A DNA stretch of 64,000 bases from NCBI GenBank assembly GCA_037501455.1, contig CM074858.1:89130501-89194500 (forward strand), in the 5' to 3' direction. The number at the start of each line of letters is the position of its first letter. Position 1 is the stretch's first letter. Below are positions 33,390 to 44,241 of this stretch, piece by piece. The position numbers were made by a program, and so were the translations under genes. The notes under the pieces were generated by a model. It was not told the origin of the DNA. It saw only the letters and a list, made by a program, of their open reading frames with translations, and searched no databases. This stretch comes from Lantana camara. Taxonomy: Eukaryota > Streptophyta > Magnoliopsida > Lamiales > Verbenaceae.

Positions 33390-35528
33390 TTATGAGGATA
33401 AAGGAATGGGGTTGTCCAAAGGGACTTCCTCCACTGTGTAATCTTTGAATCCTTCATAAAATGGTTTTAAGAGATGGCCATTAACCTTGAATGCTTTTCC
33501 TGTCTCTACACTCTTAATGGATACTGCACCATGAGGGAAAATATTAGTAACAACAAATGGTCCTATCCATCTTGATCTCAGTTTTCCAGGAAAAAGTTTC
33601 AATCGAGAATGGAACAATAGAACTTTCTGCCCAATTTGAAATATTTTTCTGGAAATCATTTTATCATGAAAATTTTTAGTTCTTTCTTTATACAGTCTGG
33701 TACTTTCATAGGCTTCATTCCTTAGTTCTTCTAATTCTTGCAGTTGCAACTTCCTATGAGCTCCAGCTTCATCTATCTTCATGTTACACTGTCTTATTGC
33801 CCGCAAGGCTTTATGTTCTATTTCCACAGGTAAATGACAAGCTTTCCCAAACACTAACCTGTATGGAGACATGCCAATGGGTGTTTTATAGACTGTTCTA
33901 TAAGCCCATAATGCATCATCAAGCCTCAAACTCCAATCCTTCCTATTAGGATTTACAGTTTTTTCCAAAATACTTTTTACTGCACGGTTTGAAACCTCAG
34001 CTTGTCCACTAGTTTGTGGGTGATATGCTGTTGATGTACGGTGTGTAACATTGTATTTCTTTAGCAGGGATGCTACAACTTTATTGCAGAAATGGGTTCC
34101 TCTATCACTGATAATTGCTCTTGGTGTCCCAAATCTGTTGAGAATATTTGATTTCATAAAACCTACAACAGTTTTAGCATCATTAGTACGTGTTGTTTTG
34201 GCTTCAATCCATTTAGAAACAAAATCAACTGCAAGTGGTATGTAAAAATTGCCAAAAGAATTAGGAAATGGCCCCATAAAATCTATGCCCCATACATCAA
34301 ATATTTCACAAATTAAAATAGGGGACATTGGCATTTGATTTCTTGAGCTTAAATTTCCTGTTCTTTGACAGTTTTCACATGCTTTGCAGAATACAAAAGC
34401 ATCTCGAAACAGTGTTGGCCAATAAAGACCACATTCTAACACTTTTCTTGCAGTTCTTTTTGGTCCAAAGTGACCTCCACAGGCATGTAAATGAGAAAAT
34501 TGTAAAACTGAATTAAATTCTTCATCATTTACACATCTCCTGATCACTTGATCTGCACAATATTTCCACAAATAAGGTTCATCCCACGCACAATATTTAG
34601 CATCACTTTTGATTTTATCCTTCTCTGTTCTGGATAATTTTTCTGGAAAGACATTAGATGCCAAATAATTTACTATGTCCGCATACCAAGGGTGAGGTGT
34701 TAGGGATGACCTTGTTTTACCTTCAGTTACCAGGAACAATTGCTCATCTGGAAATTCTTCTTTAATTGGTGGTGAGCTTTTACTTACCAAAAGTCTGCTT
34801 AGATGATCAGCTACAAAATTCTCTGATCCTCTTTTGTCCATGATTTCAATATCAAACTCTTGCATCAACAGTATCCAACGTATCAGTCTTGGTTTTGCTT
34901 CCTTTTTCTTCAATAGGTACTTCAAAGCTGTGTGATCAGAATAAATAATCACTTTAGTACCTAGAAGGTATGCACGAAATTTATCTAAAGCAAACACAAT
35001 TGCTAAAAGTTCTTTCTCAGTTGTGGTATAATTGATTTGAGTTGCATCCAACATTCTTGATGCATAATAAATCACATGTGGTGATTTATTTATCTTCTGT
35101 CCCAACACAGCTCCTATTGCATAATCACTGGCATCACACATTAGTTCAAAGGGATGATTCCAGTTAGGTGCTTGAATTATGGGTGCTGATGTCAGTTTCA
35201 CCTTCAGCAAATTAAATGCCTCCTTGCAAGCTTTGTCAAACTGAAACTCTACCTCCTTTTGCAATAATTTACACAAAGGTTGGGTTATTTTTGAGAAATC
35301 TTTTATGAACCTTCTGTAAAAACCTGCATGTCCAAGAAAAGAACAAATCTCCCTCACAGTCGAGGGGTAAGGTAGGGATTCAATAACATCTATTTTTGAT
35401 TTATCAACTTCAATAGCTCTGACCGATACTATATGGCCTAAAATTAAACCTTGATCAACCATAAAATGGCATTTTTCATAGTTTAAAATAAGGTTATTTT
35501 CCAAACACTTCTCTAAAACTTTTGCCAA
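33390..35528 (-). CDS. pol: D pol C-terminal part: end of RT, RNase H, integrase (712 aa)
   Basis: The frame starts just after an in-frame TGA in RT. It carries the RT thumb and connection region, then RNase H (Asp132, Glu173, Asp198, Asp241, in CDASDY, EKELLA, SDHTAL and VADHLSR). Integrase follows, with zinc ligands His348, His353, Cys384 and Cys387 and the catalytic Asp416, Asp475 and Glu511. There is no chromodomain, as expected for Athila. Integrase would insert element cDNA; the stop in RT and the B and MITE insertions upstream make this copy inactive as a whole. The counterpart at 62237-64000 differs at about a dozen residues over the shared part. Confidence 0.93.
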   Translation of the reverse strand: MAKVLEKCLENNLILNYEKCHFMVDQGLILGHIVSVRAIEVDKSKIDVIESLPYPSTVREICSFLGHAGFYRRFIKDFSKITQPLCKLLQKEVEFQFDKACKEAFNLLKVKLTSAPIIQAPNWNHPFELMCDASDYAIGAVLGQKINKSPHVIYYASRMLDATQINYTTTEKELLAIVFALDKFRAYLLGTKVIIYSDHTALKYLLKKKEAKPRLIRWILLMQEFDIEIMDKRGSENFVADHLSRLLVSKSSPPIKEEFPDEQLFLVTEGKTRSSLTPHPWYADIVNYLASNVFPEKLSRTEKDKIKSDAKYCAWDEPYLWKYCADQVIRRCVNDEEFNSVLQFSHLHACGGHFGPKRTARKVLECGLYWPTLFRDAFVFCKACENCQRTGNLSSRNQMPMSPILICEIFDVWGIDFMGPFPNSFGNFYIPLAVDFVSKWIEAKTTRTNDAKTVVGFMKSNILNRFGTPRAIISDRGTHFCNKVVASLLKKYNVTHRTSTAYHPQTSGQAEVSNRAVKSILEKTVNPNRKDWSLRLDDALWAYRTVYKTPIGMSPYRLVFGKACHLPVEIEHKALRAIRQCNMKIDEAGAHRKLQLQELEELRNEAYESTRLYKERTKNFHDKMISRKIFQIGQKVLLFHSRLKLFPGKLRSRWIGPFVVTNIFPHGAVSIKSVETGKAFKVNGHLLKPFYEGFKDYTVEEVPLDNPIPLSS

Positions 35529-35537
35529 ATTCTTCAG

Positions 35538-36170
35538 TCATTCATCAAAAGAATTACCATATATAGTGAAATCATCCATGAAAACCTCTATTACATCTTC
35601 AACATATTCAGATAAGATGCTTACCATACACCTTTGAAAAGTGGCTGGTGCATTACACAGTCCAAAAGGCATGCGTCTGAATGCAAATGTTCCAAAAGGA
35701 CATGTGAATGTGGTCTTTTCTTGATCTTCTGGTGCTACTGGAATTTGATAAAATCCAGAGTATCCATCAAGACAGCAGTAGTGTGTTTTTCCTGCAAGTC
35801 TCTCTAACATTTGATCAATAAATGCCAAGGGAAAATGATCCTTTTTGGTGGCTGAATTCAATTTTCTGTAATCCATGCACACACGCCAACCATTTTGTAC
35901 TCTAGTTGGAATCAATTCACCTGCTGCATTTTCAATTACAGTTATACCTGTCTTTTTAGGAACCACCTGCACTGGACTTACCCACACACTGTCTGAAATA
36001 GGATAGATCACACCAACATCTAAGAGCTTCAAGACTTCTTTCTTTACTACTTCCATCATTGGGGGATTTAGTCTTCTTTGGGCTTGTCTGACTGGTTTGC
36101 AATCCTTTTCTAAAATTATTTTATGCATGCAAGTGATGGACTCAAACCTTTTATATCTGAAATTGTCCAT
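35538..36170 (-). pseudogene. D reverse transcriptase core, ends at an in-frame stop
   Basis: The fingers and palm of Athila RT are readable: PVQVVPKKTG, GWRVCMDYRKLN, the first catalytic Asp in CCLDGYSGFYQI, RRMPFGLCNAPATFQR, and FMDDFTIYG with the catalytic Asp pair. The frame stops at TGA after SFDE, where related elements commonly have Cys; downstream sequence continues in the same frame ([11 protein letters not shown]). Upstream it is separated from the 36116-36463 piece by a frameshift between about 36116 and 36170. Confidence 0.9.
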
Positions 36171-36463
36171 CGCAAAGCAGTCTTGAATTCTCTCAAAACT
36201 CTTATCAATTTGTCCTCTTCTAGTTTATATAACTTGTTAGAGATGATCACTGGTAAGGTTTCACCGCTGCCCAAATATACATACTTCAGATGCGATGGCA
36301 AAGGTTTGAGTTCTAATTTTGGAGCCTGCACAACAGAAGGAAGCATTTTAGTATAAGAAGCAGTTAATTTATTACAAGTCATGTTCAATTTAACAGATTC
36401 CACAGATTCCAGTACATAGACAACATCACTGATATCTTCTTTCACTTCATATTTAGCCTCCAA
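36116..36463 (-). pseudogene. D protease-to-RT linker fragment
   Basis: A 115-residue open piece lies between the MITE and the RT core. It contains LKPLPSHLKYVYLGSGETLP, typical of the segment just before Athila RT. It continues the gag-protease frame interrupted by the MITE, since the residues before it (NQLKELEAKYE) join to the sequence ending EDSIYI on the other side. Confidence 0.85.
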
Positions 36464-36477
36464 TTCTTTCAGTTGAT

Positions 36478-36486
36478 TAATATAAA
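36478..36486. other. 9-bp target duplication of the MITE, left
   Basis: TAATATAAA occurs here and at 36721-36729, directly flanking the foldback element. Confidence 0.9.
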
Positions 36487-36720
36487 GGGCAAATTACATC
36501 CAACTACCCTGAGGTTTGCCCTAATTACGAATCAGTCCCTCTTTTTTCATTTATTACATGTCAACCCCTAAAAACACTGTTTCAATTACAAATCAGTCCC
36601 TCTTTAGGGGTTAAAATGTAATTGAAACAGTATTTTTAGGGGTTAATATGTAATAAACGAAAAAAGAGGGACTGATTCGTAATTAGGACAAACCTCAGGG
36701 TAGTTGGATGTAATTTTCCC
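36487..36720. mobile_element. Foldback MITE, Mutator-like, 234 bp
   Basis: The ends GGGCAAATTACATCC and GGATGTAATTTTCCC are inverted repeats. The inverted similarity continues through most of the element, so it can fold into one long hairpin. A 9-bp duplication flanks it, which suits Mutator-like transposases. It has no ORF of its own and splits the D gag-protease frame. Confidence 0.9.
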
Positions 36721-38338
36721 TAATATAAATGCTATCCTCTAAGGCTAAATAAAGTTCATCATAAAAATCTAGCTTCGCAGTAGCTTGTACAAAGTTATCA
36801 ATGATGTCTATAGAAGAAACATTTGAAATATTTTCAGATGGAAATTTCATGGCTTCATAAACATTAAATTTAATTAAATCTCCATCAAATTCCAGTGTTA
36901 ACGTCCCATTATAGACATCAATCTTTGCTTTTGCTGTACTAAAAAATGGTCTTCCAAGCAGTAAATCTGAAGATTTAGATATTTTGTCATCTTCCATGTT
37001 GACCACAAAGAAATCTGCAGGAAATACTAAATTATTAATCTGTACAAGCACATCTTCCAGCACACCTTCAGGGTGTACTATTGATCTATCCGCTAACTGT
37101 ATGACAACTCCAGTTCCTTTTAAAGGACCTATATTCAATGAAGAATAAACTGATAAAGGCATAACATTTATTGATGCACCAAGATCACACATAGCATGAT
37201 TTATGCCTAAGTTTCCTATTCTACACGGAATAGTAAACATACCTTGGTCCTTACATTTAGGTGGGAGTTTCCTCTGAAGTACAGCTGACACATTTTCACC
37301 CATGCTAATTTTCTTATTTCCTAGCAGTTTCTTTTTATTTGTACAAAGATCTTTAAGAAATTTAGCATACCTTGGTATTTGCTTTATGACATCAAGGAGG
37401 GGAATATTTAACTCAACCTTTCTAAATGTGTCCAGAATTTCTTTTTCTTCCTTGGCCCTTTTTGTTGATGTCAACCTTTGAGGAAATGGTGGTGGGATCA
37501 CCATAGGTTCAGGAAGTGCAGTAGGTTCCGCTTCTTGTTCTGTTTCTAAGCCATGATCATGGCTTACACCTTTGCCTACTGAATCTGCATCAATATCAAA
37601 ACCTGCTCTGTTTTGCTCTGTTTTTTCATTACTTTGTCCTGCTTTCTGCTTCCTTACAGGCAATTCGAGCTCTTTTCCACTCCTCAAGGTAATAGCACTA
37701 GCATTTTGCCTTGGATCAATCGTTTGTGATGGCAATTTTCCTTTGTTTTCAAGCTTGCTGACTGAAGTTGCTAGCCGTCCCAATTGATTTTCCAAAATTT
37801 GAACAGTGGACTGGAACTGCTGCATACTTGCCCTCGTTTCCTGCTGAAATTGTTGATTGTTAGTCATAAAAGCTTTAAACATATCTTCTAAAGAAGTACC
37901 TGCACCAGATGTAGAAGGCTGCTGAAATTGATTGGAAGTTGAGGGATGAAAATTCTGGTGTGGCTGGAAGTTTTGAGGTGGTCTTTGTATGGGTGGCCTT
38001 AGCTGAAAATTTTGTTGTCCTTGAAACAATTGAGGCCTTGGTGCATAGCTGAAATTAGGATGATCCTTCCATTCCGGATTATATGTATTTGAATACGGAT
38101 CATACTTTCGTTGTTGGAAGCCTCCTCCCATTGCACTCACATTTTCAGTTCCATCCACTTGGAGTGTTGGACATAAATCTGTGTGGTGATCAGGACTTGT
38201 ACAAATTCCACAAACCAAAGATGGTGTTCAGTTTGCTACAGCCAAATTCTGCACCAAAGTTGTTAGTTTATTTAATTGAGTTTCAATTAAAGAAGAGTTT
38301 ACCTCATTCACTTTCCTTGTGACATTTTGCTGATTTCC
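36695..38338 (-). pseudogene. D gag C-terminal half and protease
   Basis: The sequence next to the B insertion reads FGNQQNVTRKVNEVN, which continues the gag that breaks off at 58032. A TGA at 38228-38230 precedes the zinc knuckle CGICTSPDHHTDLC. A Gln- and Pro-rich linker, a helical stretch, and an Athila-type protease follow. The protease motif is CDLGASINVMPLSVY, with Asp-Leu-Gly as is normal in this group as far as I recall, and later LLLGRPFF. The long open part from 38218 ends inside the MITE. Gag packages RNA and protease matures the polyprotein; here the chain is broken three times (B, TGA, MITE). Confidence 0.9.
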
Positions 38339-38343
38339 AAACT
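38339..38343. other. Target-site duplication AAACT, left of B
   Basis: Pairs with AAACT at 58027-58031. Confidence 0.93.
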
Positions 38344-39562
38344 TGTGACACCCCGCTCGCTCACACGTACAGGTACGCGTCACGTGTGAGTTTATTTTTC
38401 GTAATCTATATGATTCTTTATTTAATTTGTGACCTTATGTGAATTATGTTACCTCATTTTATTTTCCTATGTGAACAACTTGAATTATTTGATAAGGACT
38501 TGCCCTATTTGAAAATATAATGTGAATACATGCAATTTGTGAAATTTACGATTTAAGAATTGGAATCCCGAGCATGCCAACTTTATGAATTACATAAATT
38601 ATATGATTTTAGGACTTAATTGCATGATTTGAATTTGTTTTGGACTTTATTGATTTTAGTTGGGACTCAATTGCACTTTATTTGAATTTTTGGGCCTTTT
38701 TGCAAATTGGCCACTCTTGAGTCATTAATTCGTATCTTGAGCTAGGGAACTCGGATTCGAGTTCCGTCACCTCCATCGGACTCGATTCGACGATTTGGAT
38801 CCAATGCGACAAGCCTCATAACTTTTTGACTTCATTTCGACCCCCGACGATGCAGATTTCATCGTACGTACCTAGAACGCTCCTAAAACCTATATTTGAC
38901 CCTAGACTCACTTTTGTACCTTCTCTTTGACCAAGAATTCAGCCATAAATCTCTCTCCCTCTCATTTTTTGGGCTGAAAACCGTGCCCCCTCAAGAAGAA
39001 AGAAGAAAGGAGAAGCCATGGAAGGAAACCTCCATTTTTGCCCCTTTCAAGCTCAAAAACTAGCTTTTCTTGCTCCAATCTTTTAAGGTAAGAGTGGATT
39101 TGTTATCTCCTTGTTCTTGTTCTTGTTCTTCTTTTACCCTACATGAATCATATTCTATGCTAGAGATTCCATGGTTTTGGCTTGAATGATGAATAGTAAG
39201 GGTTTGTTAGAGATTTGAAGAACTTGATCATTTCTTGCTTTCTTGGAGTTTTATGACTTATTTGATGATCTATGGAGTTTATTTGTTACATATCTATGAA
39301 CTTAATACATGTTAATTGATTAGAGTATGATTCACCATTGATGCACTTAGAGGTTTTGCAAGAAAATGGATAAAACATTTGCATTTCTTGATTCCCTTGC
39401 TTTGCCGGTTAATTTCATGAAACTCGGGTTGGTATTTGCTCGTTTGTCTTGCATATATTTGTATTATATTTGAATCATTCCATGTCTTGTTGTTGTTACT
39501 TTGGTTTAGGATGGGTTTTCATGGATTTTTGGAAGCTTTTTCTCGTTTTTTTAGCCTCTGAC

Positions 39563-39690
39563 CAATCCACCGGGGTGGATTTCTGCTTTGAAAATAATCC
39601 ACCAGGGTGGATTTGAGGCAGAGAGTTGTCTGCCCTAAATCCATGGGGGTGGATTTCCCCTTTGGAAAAAATCCACCGGGGTGGATTTAG
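39563..39690. repeat. Palindromic word cluster in the 5' LTR of B
   Basis: Same four-unit cluster as at 28174-28310, with small differences. Confidence 0.8.
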
Positions 39691-39938
39691 GGCAGTGGCT
39701 CATGCTTGCTCCGAACTTTGTTTTCTTGTTTTCTTCGCTTGTTTGCTTCTCTCCCACCCCTAATATGATCCCTAAGCTTTACTAACATGAATTATTATGT
39801 GTTAATTTGCTTGTTTTGGAATTTTGAATTTATTTGATATGATTTGAACGAGTTATGATTTATTATGTCTTAAGTGATACGTGTAATTCTTTCTTAAATC
39901 GTTTATCTCCCTTATGCATTTTAAACTCATGAACACTT

Positions 39939-39943
39939 ATATT
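39939..39943. other. Target-site duplication ATATT, left of E
   Basis: Pairs with ATATT at 49977-49981. The uninterrupted site is seen at 28550 and 56384 in the other B LTRs. Confidence 0.95.
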
Positions 39944-41102
39944 TGTTAGGAATAGTGCCCTAGAAAGCCGATTAGTCATAATCCGTTTTGGGACTTTCCT
40001 GGTATCACAGACAATCTTTGAATAATATACGAATGATTAATATCACAGGCAAACACTTCTTTATATGCCAATACGTGTTTTGTGTGTTTCCATTACGTGC
40101 GCATGTATGAGAACTCCCCTAATCCTGATGACTTTAGGACTCTACCATTTAGGTGAAATGGTTCATGAAACGAGCCCTATATCACATAAGTCATGATTAG
40201 TAAAATACTCCAAGCCGATGAGTCCTACAGACAGTGGGAGTGTCAACCTGACTCCTCTAAGGCTTGCTTGTGGGATCACGCCCTTAAGAAGGACCACCTT
40301 GTTTCATGGAGGTGCAAAGTGTATAGTTGATACGTGCGTGATACATGAGGGTGCTTACTTTAATAAGTAAGTTCACTGAGGTGCCCCGTGTGAGAACATT
40401 CCTAAATGGGAAAGGAAGTTTCTATTTCAGGAAATGGAAACTTCCAGATTAGGAAATATCTCACGAGTCATTTATGTGATTAATTGATCCTTAGACTTAA
40501 GGTTCCTTGTCACTTTATGAATTAACTCTGTAGTCTTTGGTATAAGCTTTAAAGGGTGTCGCCTTAGACAACTGATTCAAGGCTTATGCTGGGGCTGCAC
40601 AAGTGATTCATGAAAGTGAATGAGAATCAAGAAAGGACCTACACTTGCATATGCAAGGTGATCTCTTATTGTGTAAGTCATTCATATGCCATATGGAGTC
40701 CTTGGCCAAGGCAGTAGATCAAGACATCAAGAAAAGGGCTTCTTGGATTGAGATCAAATGGATATGAAATGCACTTAGCTTTAAGACCGGATTATTAGGG
40801 TTCTGATTATTCCCTTGCCCTAGATCTTGGTTGAGAGATAGTAAGTAGGAGGATTGTATCTCACATGAATCAATGACTTAAAGGTTCTGTCGAATCCGAG
40901 CATTCCAATTCAGCTAGGGGTTAAACACCTGTTGCTAGACTATGGTTGTTTAATCTGTGGACTGATTAATTAATTACTGAATTAATTAATTAGGGTCACT
41001 GCTAATTGAATTGAGAACCTAGAGGGTCACACACAACAACTTGGTTACATGAGTTGAGGCTTTAAAATGATTAAATGAGTTAATCAAGCCAAGAGGGTTC
41101 CA

Positions 41103-41178
41103 CACGTGTGAAACCACACGTGTGCCTCACGTGAGTGACACGTGTCATTGTGACACGTGTCACACACGTGTATAAATA
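41103..41178 (+). promoter_or_regulatory. Six G-boxes and an adjacent TATA box in the E LTR
   Basis: Six exact CACGTG words begin at 41103, 41117, 41128, 41139, 41154 and 41165, and TATAAATA starts at 41171. CACGTG with ACGTGT flanks is the core bound by plant bZIP and bHLH factors, including abscisic-acid-responsive elements. Binding is inferred. Confidence 0.7.
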
Positions 41179-41515
41179 TATGTGTATATTTATTTATGTA
41201 TTAAATAATTAATGTGATTAATTATTTAATAGACTCTGGTTTAATTTTGAATTAAAAAGAAAGTCTTATTTTGGAGAAAAATAATCTAGTTAATTAATTA
41301 TGAATTAATTAATTAGATAAAATAAGTTATTTATTTTAAATAAATAAAGTATAAAATTATCCAAAAATAGTTTGGATATTTTTAGCTCTCTTGAAAGTTG
41401 ATTTGAATTAGAATTCAAAGTCAAAGTCAAAATTACTTGATGATCAAGTAATAGGAGAGAGAGAGACCAAAATCCTAGCCCATTAAAGACTAGGAATTTC
41501 GTCCCTCCCCTTTCT

Positions 41516-41523
41516 TATATATA
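41516..41523 (+). promoter_or_regulatory. Second candidate TATA box of the E LTR
   Basis: TATATATA is followed by an inverted repeat, GGGGAGC with GCTCCCC. It could be the true core promoter, leaving the G-box cluster as an upstream enhancer. Confidence 0.45.
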
Positions 41524-42237
41524 GGGGAGCTCATGCTCCCCTTTAGAGCTAATCAAAATTCTTTTAGTTCATGTGTTGAACACCATCCTTTCTCCAAGAT
41601 AAACGAAACCCTAGGTTAAGCCTAAACACTAACTAGAGAACTAGCATCCTTACTAGTTAGATTGTAGCCAAGTTGGTGGACTATCTCTAGAGACTTCAAG
41701 TTAGAAGTTTTGAAGATTCGAGCTTTACCAAAAGTGGGGATTAAGCAAAACGATCAGAAGGGATGATGAAACGATTCTGAACCCGACGTGAAGCGAATGA
41801 AAAAATCAAACCAAAGAAGATGGCGAAAACCGTTCGTCCATATCCTGAAGGATGAATTTTTTCACGAGGGTTTTGTGACTGGCAGTTTTCTACTTTCGCA
41901 AAACTGGTTTTCGAAGGGAGTTTCAATCCTGCTTTTCTCGTTTCATGTTTCTTTCTTTATGTTATATTGTTAAGAACATCTCTAACATGAATTGAATCTA
42001 GGTTGGTGTGGATTGCTATCCCGACAATGGATTCTGAAGTAGAAAGAGACTTTCGAGGGACGGGTTGTCAAGCCGCGAAAAGAGCGTTCTTGGGTGGCTT
42101 GAAACGCTTCAAGAAAGAATAAAAGAAAAGTAAGTTTTCTATCTTTACGAATTTGGATACACGATTGCGAGTTCAAGATCCTTTTGTTGGAAAAATTTTT
42201 AAATTCCGCTGCTTTCTGATTCGTGTTTTCCAACAAG

Positions 42238-42250
42238 TGGTATCAGAGCC
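42238..42250 (+). other. Primer-binding site of E
   Basis: TGGTATCAGAGCC, matching initiator tRNA-Met, 2 nt after the LTR. Confidence 0.95.
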
Positions 42251-42576
42251 ACCTAGTTAATCGTGTTTCTGATTCGTCTCAATTAAACTGAATTTTGAGA
42301 AATTCTTGAATCTGAATTACAATTAGGTATTCTTGAATTTGTATCGTAATCTGAGCTTTTGAATCTGAGAGGTTTCCTGATAAATTGAGAAAATCATTTT
42401 CTGAAAAAAGGGTTTTATTTTAGATTTATTAAAATCGCGATTTTGATTCCCGAATCGAGACCAAAATTTTTCTGAAAAATTTTGTACGGAAAACGGTGTG
42501 GGACGACGAGGACCAAGCGAGTTTGTCGCTCGTCGTCGCCGCACGCGGACGGGTCCGGACGCGTCCAGAACAGCCT

Positions 42577-42767
42577 GTGCGGGATCGCCCGCACACCCCT
42601 GTGCGGGACTGCCCGCACGCGTCCGCCCAGCCCTGTGCGGGATCGCCCGCACACCCCTGTGCGGGACTGCCCGCACGCGTCCGCCCAGCCTTGTGTGGGA
42701 TCGCCCGCACACCCTGTGCGGGACTGCCCGCACGCGTCTGCGCGGGGCTGTGCGGGATCACCCGCAC
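42577..42767. repeat. Seven GC-rich hairpins in the E leader
   Basis: Seven units alternate between GTGCGGGATCGCCCGCAC and GTGCGGGACTGCCCGCAC, with small variants, as part of a tandem repeat of about 58 bp. Each has 7-bp arms and a 4-nt loop. Long ORFs across it arise from the GC-rich repeat and are not credible genes. Confidence 0.88.
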
Positions 42768-43898
42768 GCTTTCGGGCGGATGTGACGCTATGCGATTTTT
42801 CGTGTTTTTTGCCCAAATTTTATTTTAAAATTATTTTAAAAATCTTTTTTAATGAAAATATTTTTAATTTTGAAATAAAATTATAATTTGGGAATTTCGG
42901 GAATCAAAGTCAATTTTAATTTTTCGGGAAAAGTATAATTATTATTTTTTGAAATAATGATTTTAATAAAATTGTTAATTTTTGAATTAACTTGAATTTT
43001 ATCAGATTCTAGCTTTTGATTTTGAAATTATTCTTGAACAAGGAACTGTTTTTCAGATTACTTTGAGTTAGTCGAACTTAAAGTTAAAGGAATTTTAAAT
43101 TTATTGGTAAATTTAAATTCTTGCAATTTAAGCATGTTAGGTGATCATGGGTTTAGATCTATGTATGGTTTTAATTTATGCACATGGATGGTTTAAATTG
43201 GGGTTGGAGCCCTATAGTTGCGTTTTTCAATTGAGGTTGGAGCCTCACTTATGTGCGTACTGTTATGTGATTTATTATGTGGCTTTCCATATTACTGTTT
43301 TTGAGGCCGGGGTATGCCCCGTGTAATTGTCTAAGGCCAATATGAAGATTGAGCCTTATTACTTTATGTCTTTTTCTTTTTATTGTAATTTGAGAGTAGA
43401 GATAGGTGGTGAGGTTTTATTTTCATTTTGGAGACAATGCACCCATGGAGTAAGATGGACCACATTCAAGTAACAAGGAGGCCATAAGTGAAGACCCCTC
43501 AAAATGTTAGGGAGGGGAATCTCAATTGTTAAATGTAATAGAGATAGGGCTCGTATTTTGTTACCGCTTTCCCTTATGTGATTTAAACTGTTTATGTGGC
43601 ATGTTTGTTAGAACTTGTGATTGTGGAGTGGCTCCCACATATCACGCAGAAGATAGGTAGAACCCATGATCATTACATGTTAGTATCATGCTAAGCCATG
43701 TTATCTGTTTATGTGCTTGTTTGAAATAAATTGGATAACATATATGTTGGTGAGGTCGAACCGAACAACTCTTCGGTTGATTCGAAAATTCCCATTAAAT
43801 ATTAAGCTCATTTCGAATAATAGGTATTTAATTCGAGATGCAAATTTTGAATTAAATTCCTAGCATTCCATCAATAGGTTTTAAGTTTAGTAAGTAAA
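42768..43898 (+). other. E leader, no gene recognised
   Basis: AT-rich sequence between the two hairpin arrays. I find no gag motif that I can defend. A 61-codon open stretch at 43141 has no recognisable feature. Confidence 0.6.
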
Positions 43899-43899
43899 G

Positions 43900-44241
43900 C
43901 TAGTTATTATCCGCGAGTCGTGGGATAGCTAGTGGAGCTTATTAGTTCTTAGTTACCTAATTGATCATTTTAAATGATCAATATTTCGTGGTTAATTTTG
44001 GCAAGGGCGATGTCCGCGAGTCGTGGGTCGTTCGAACTAAGTTTTGATCATGATCTTATGATTGATAGGTCTAGCTTAACGCCTAAGTAAATATGGATGT
44101 CGCACGAGTCGTGGGTCCATATTGAAATATGGGTGATGCAAAAACAATTACTAAGAGTTCTAAAGGTGTTAGAATTGGTAAGTTGTACCTACCTAGGATT
44201 TTACTTAGAATGTCCGCGAGTCGTGGGTTCGAGGTAAAATG
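43900..44241 (+). ncRNA. Four-copy structured RNA motif in the E leader
   Basis: A core of the type TGTCCGCGAGTCGTGGG occurs four times, with the CGAGTCGTGGG part at 43914, 44018, 44105 and 44218. Each core is enclosed by flanks that pair with each other but differ between copies: an 8-bp stem with one G-U, a 6-bp stem with two G-U, an 8-bp perfect stem, and 3 plus 9 bp around one mismatch. The core itself can fold as CCGCG-AGU-CGUGG. No known family is recognised. Confidence 0.65.

Larger units (their letters stand above)
38344..39943 (+). repeat. 5' LTR of B, first part
   Basis: Begins TGTGACACCCC and aligns with 26961 and 54786. It is interrupted by E after ATATT (39939-39943) and continues at 49982. 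Confidence 0.95.
39944..42235 (+). repeat. 5' LTR of E (2292 bp)
   Basis: Begins TGTTAGGAATAG and ends TTTTCCAACA. Same length as the 3' LTR. Confidence 0.95.

Noticed and set aside
40120..40260. Hammerhead-ribozyme-like words in the E LTR (CTGATGA with GTGAAAT, and CCGATGAGTCC)
   Set aside because: The required stem II pairing and the CGAAA part are missing, and the LTR is far longer than those of retrozymes. The match is to short words only.
42238..42250. tRNA-Met-like strings at 1482, 11885, 22865, 42238 and 51629
   Set aside because: Only 12-13 nt match a tRNA 3' end and no cloverleaf surrounds them. Their position next to LTRs identifies them as primer-binding sites.
42323..42886. Several overlapping ORFs of 95-136 codons on both strands, rich in Arg, Pro, Cys and Gly
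   Set aside because: They arise because the GC-rich 58-bp hairpin repeat has no stops in most frames. The predicted proteins are simple repeats without start context or family resemblance.
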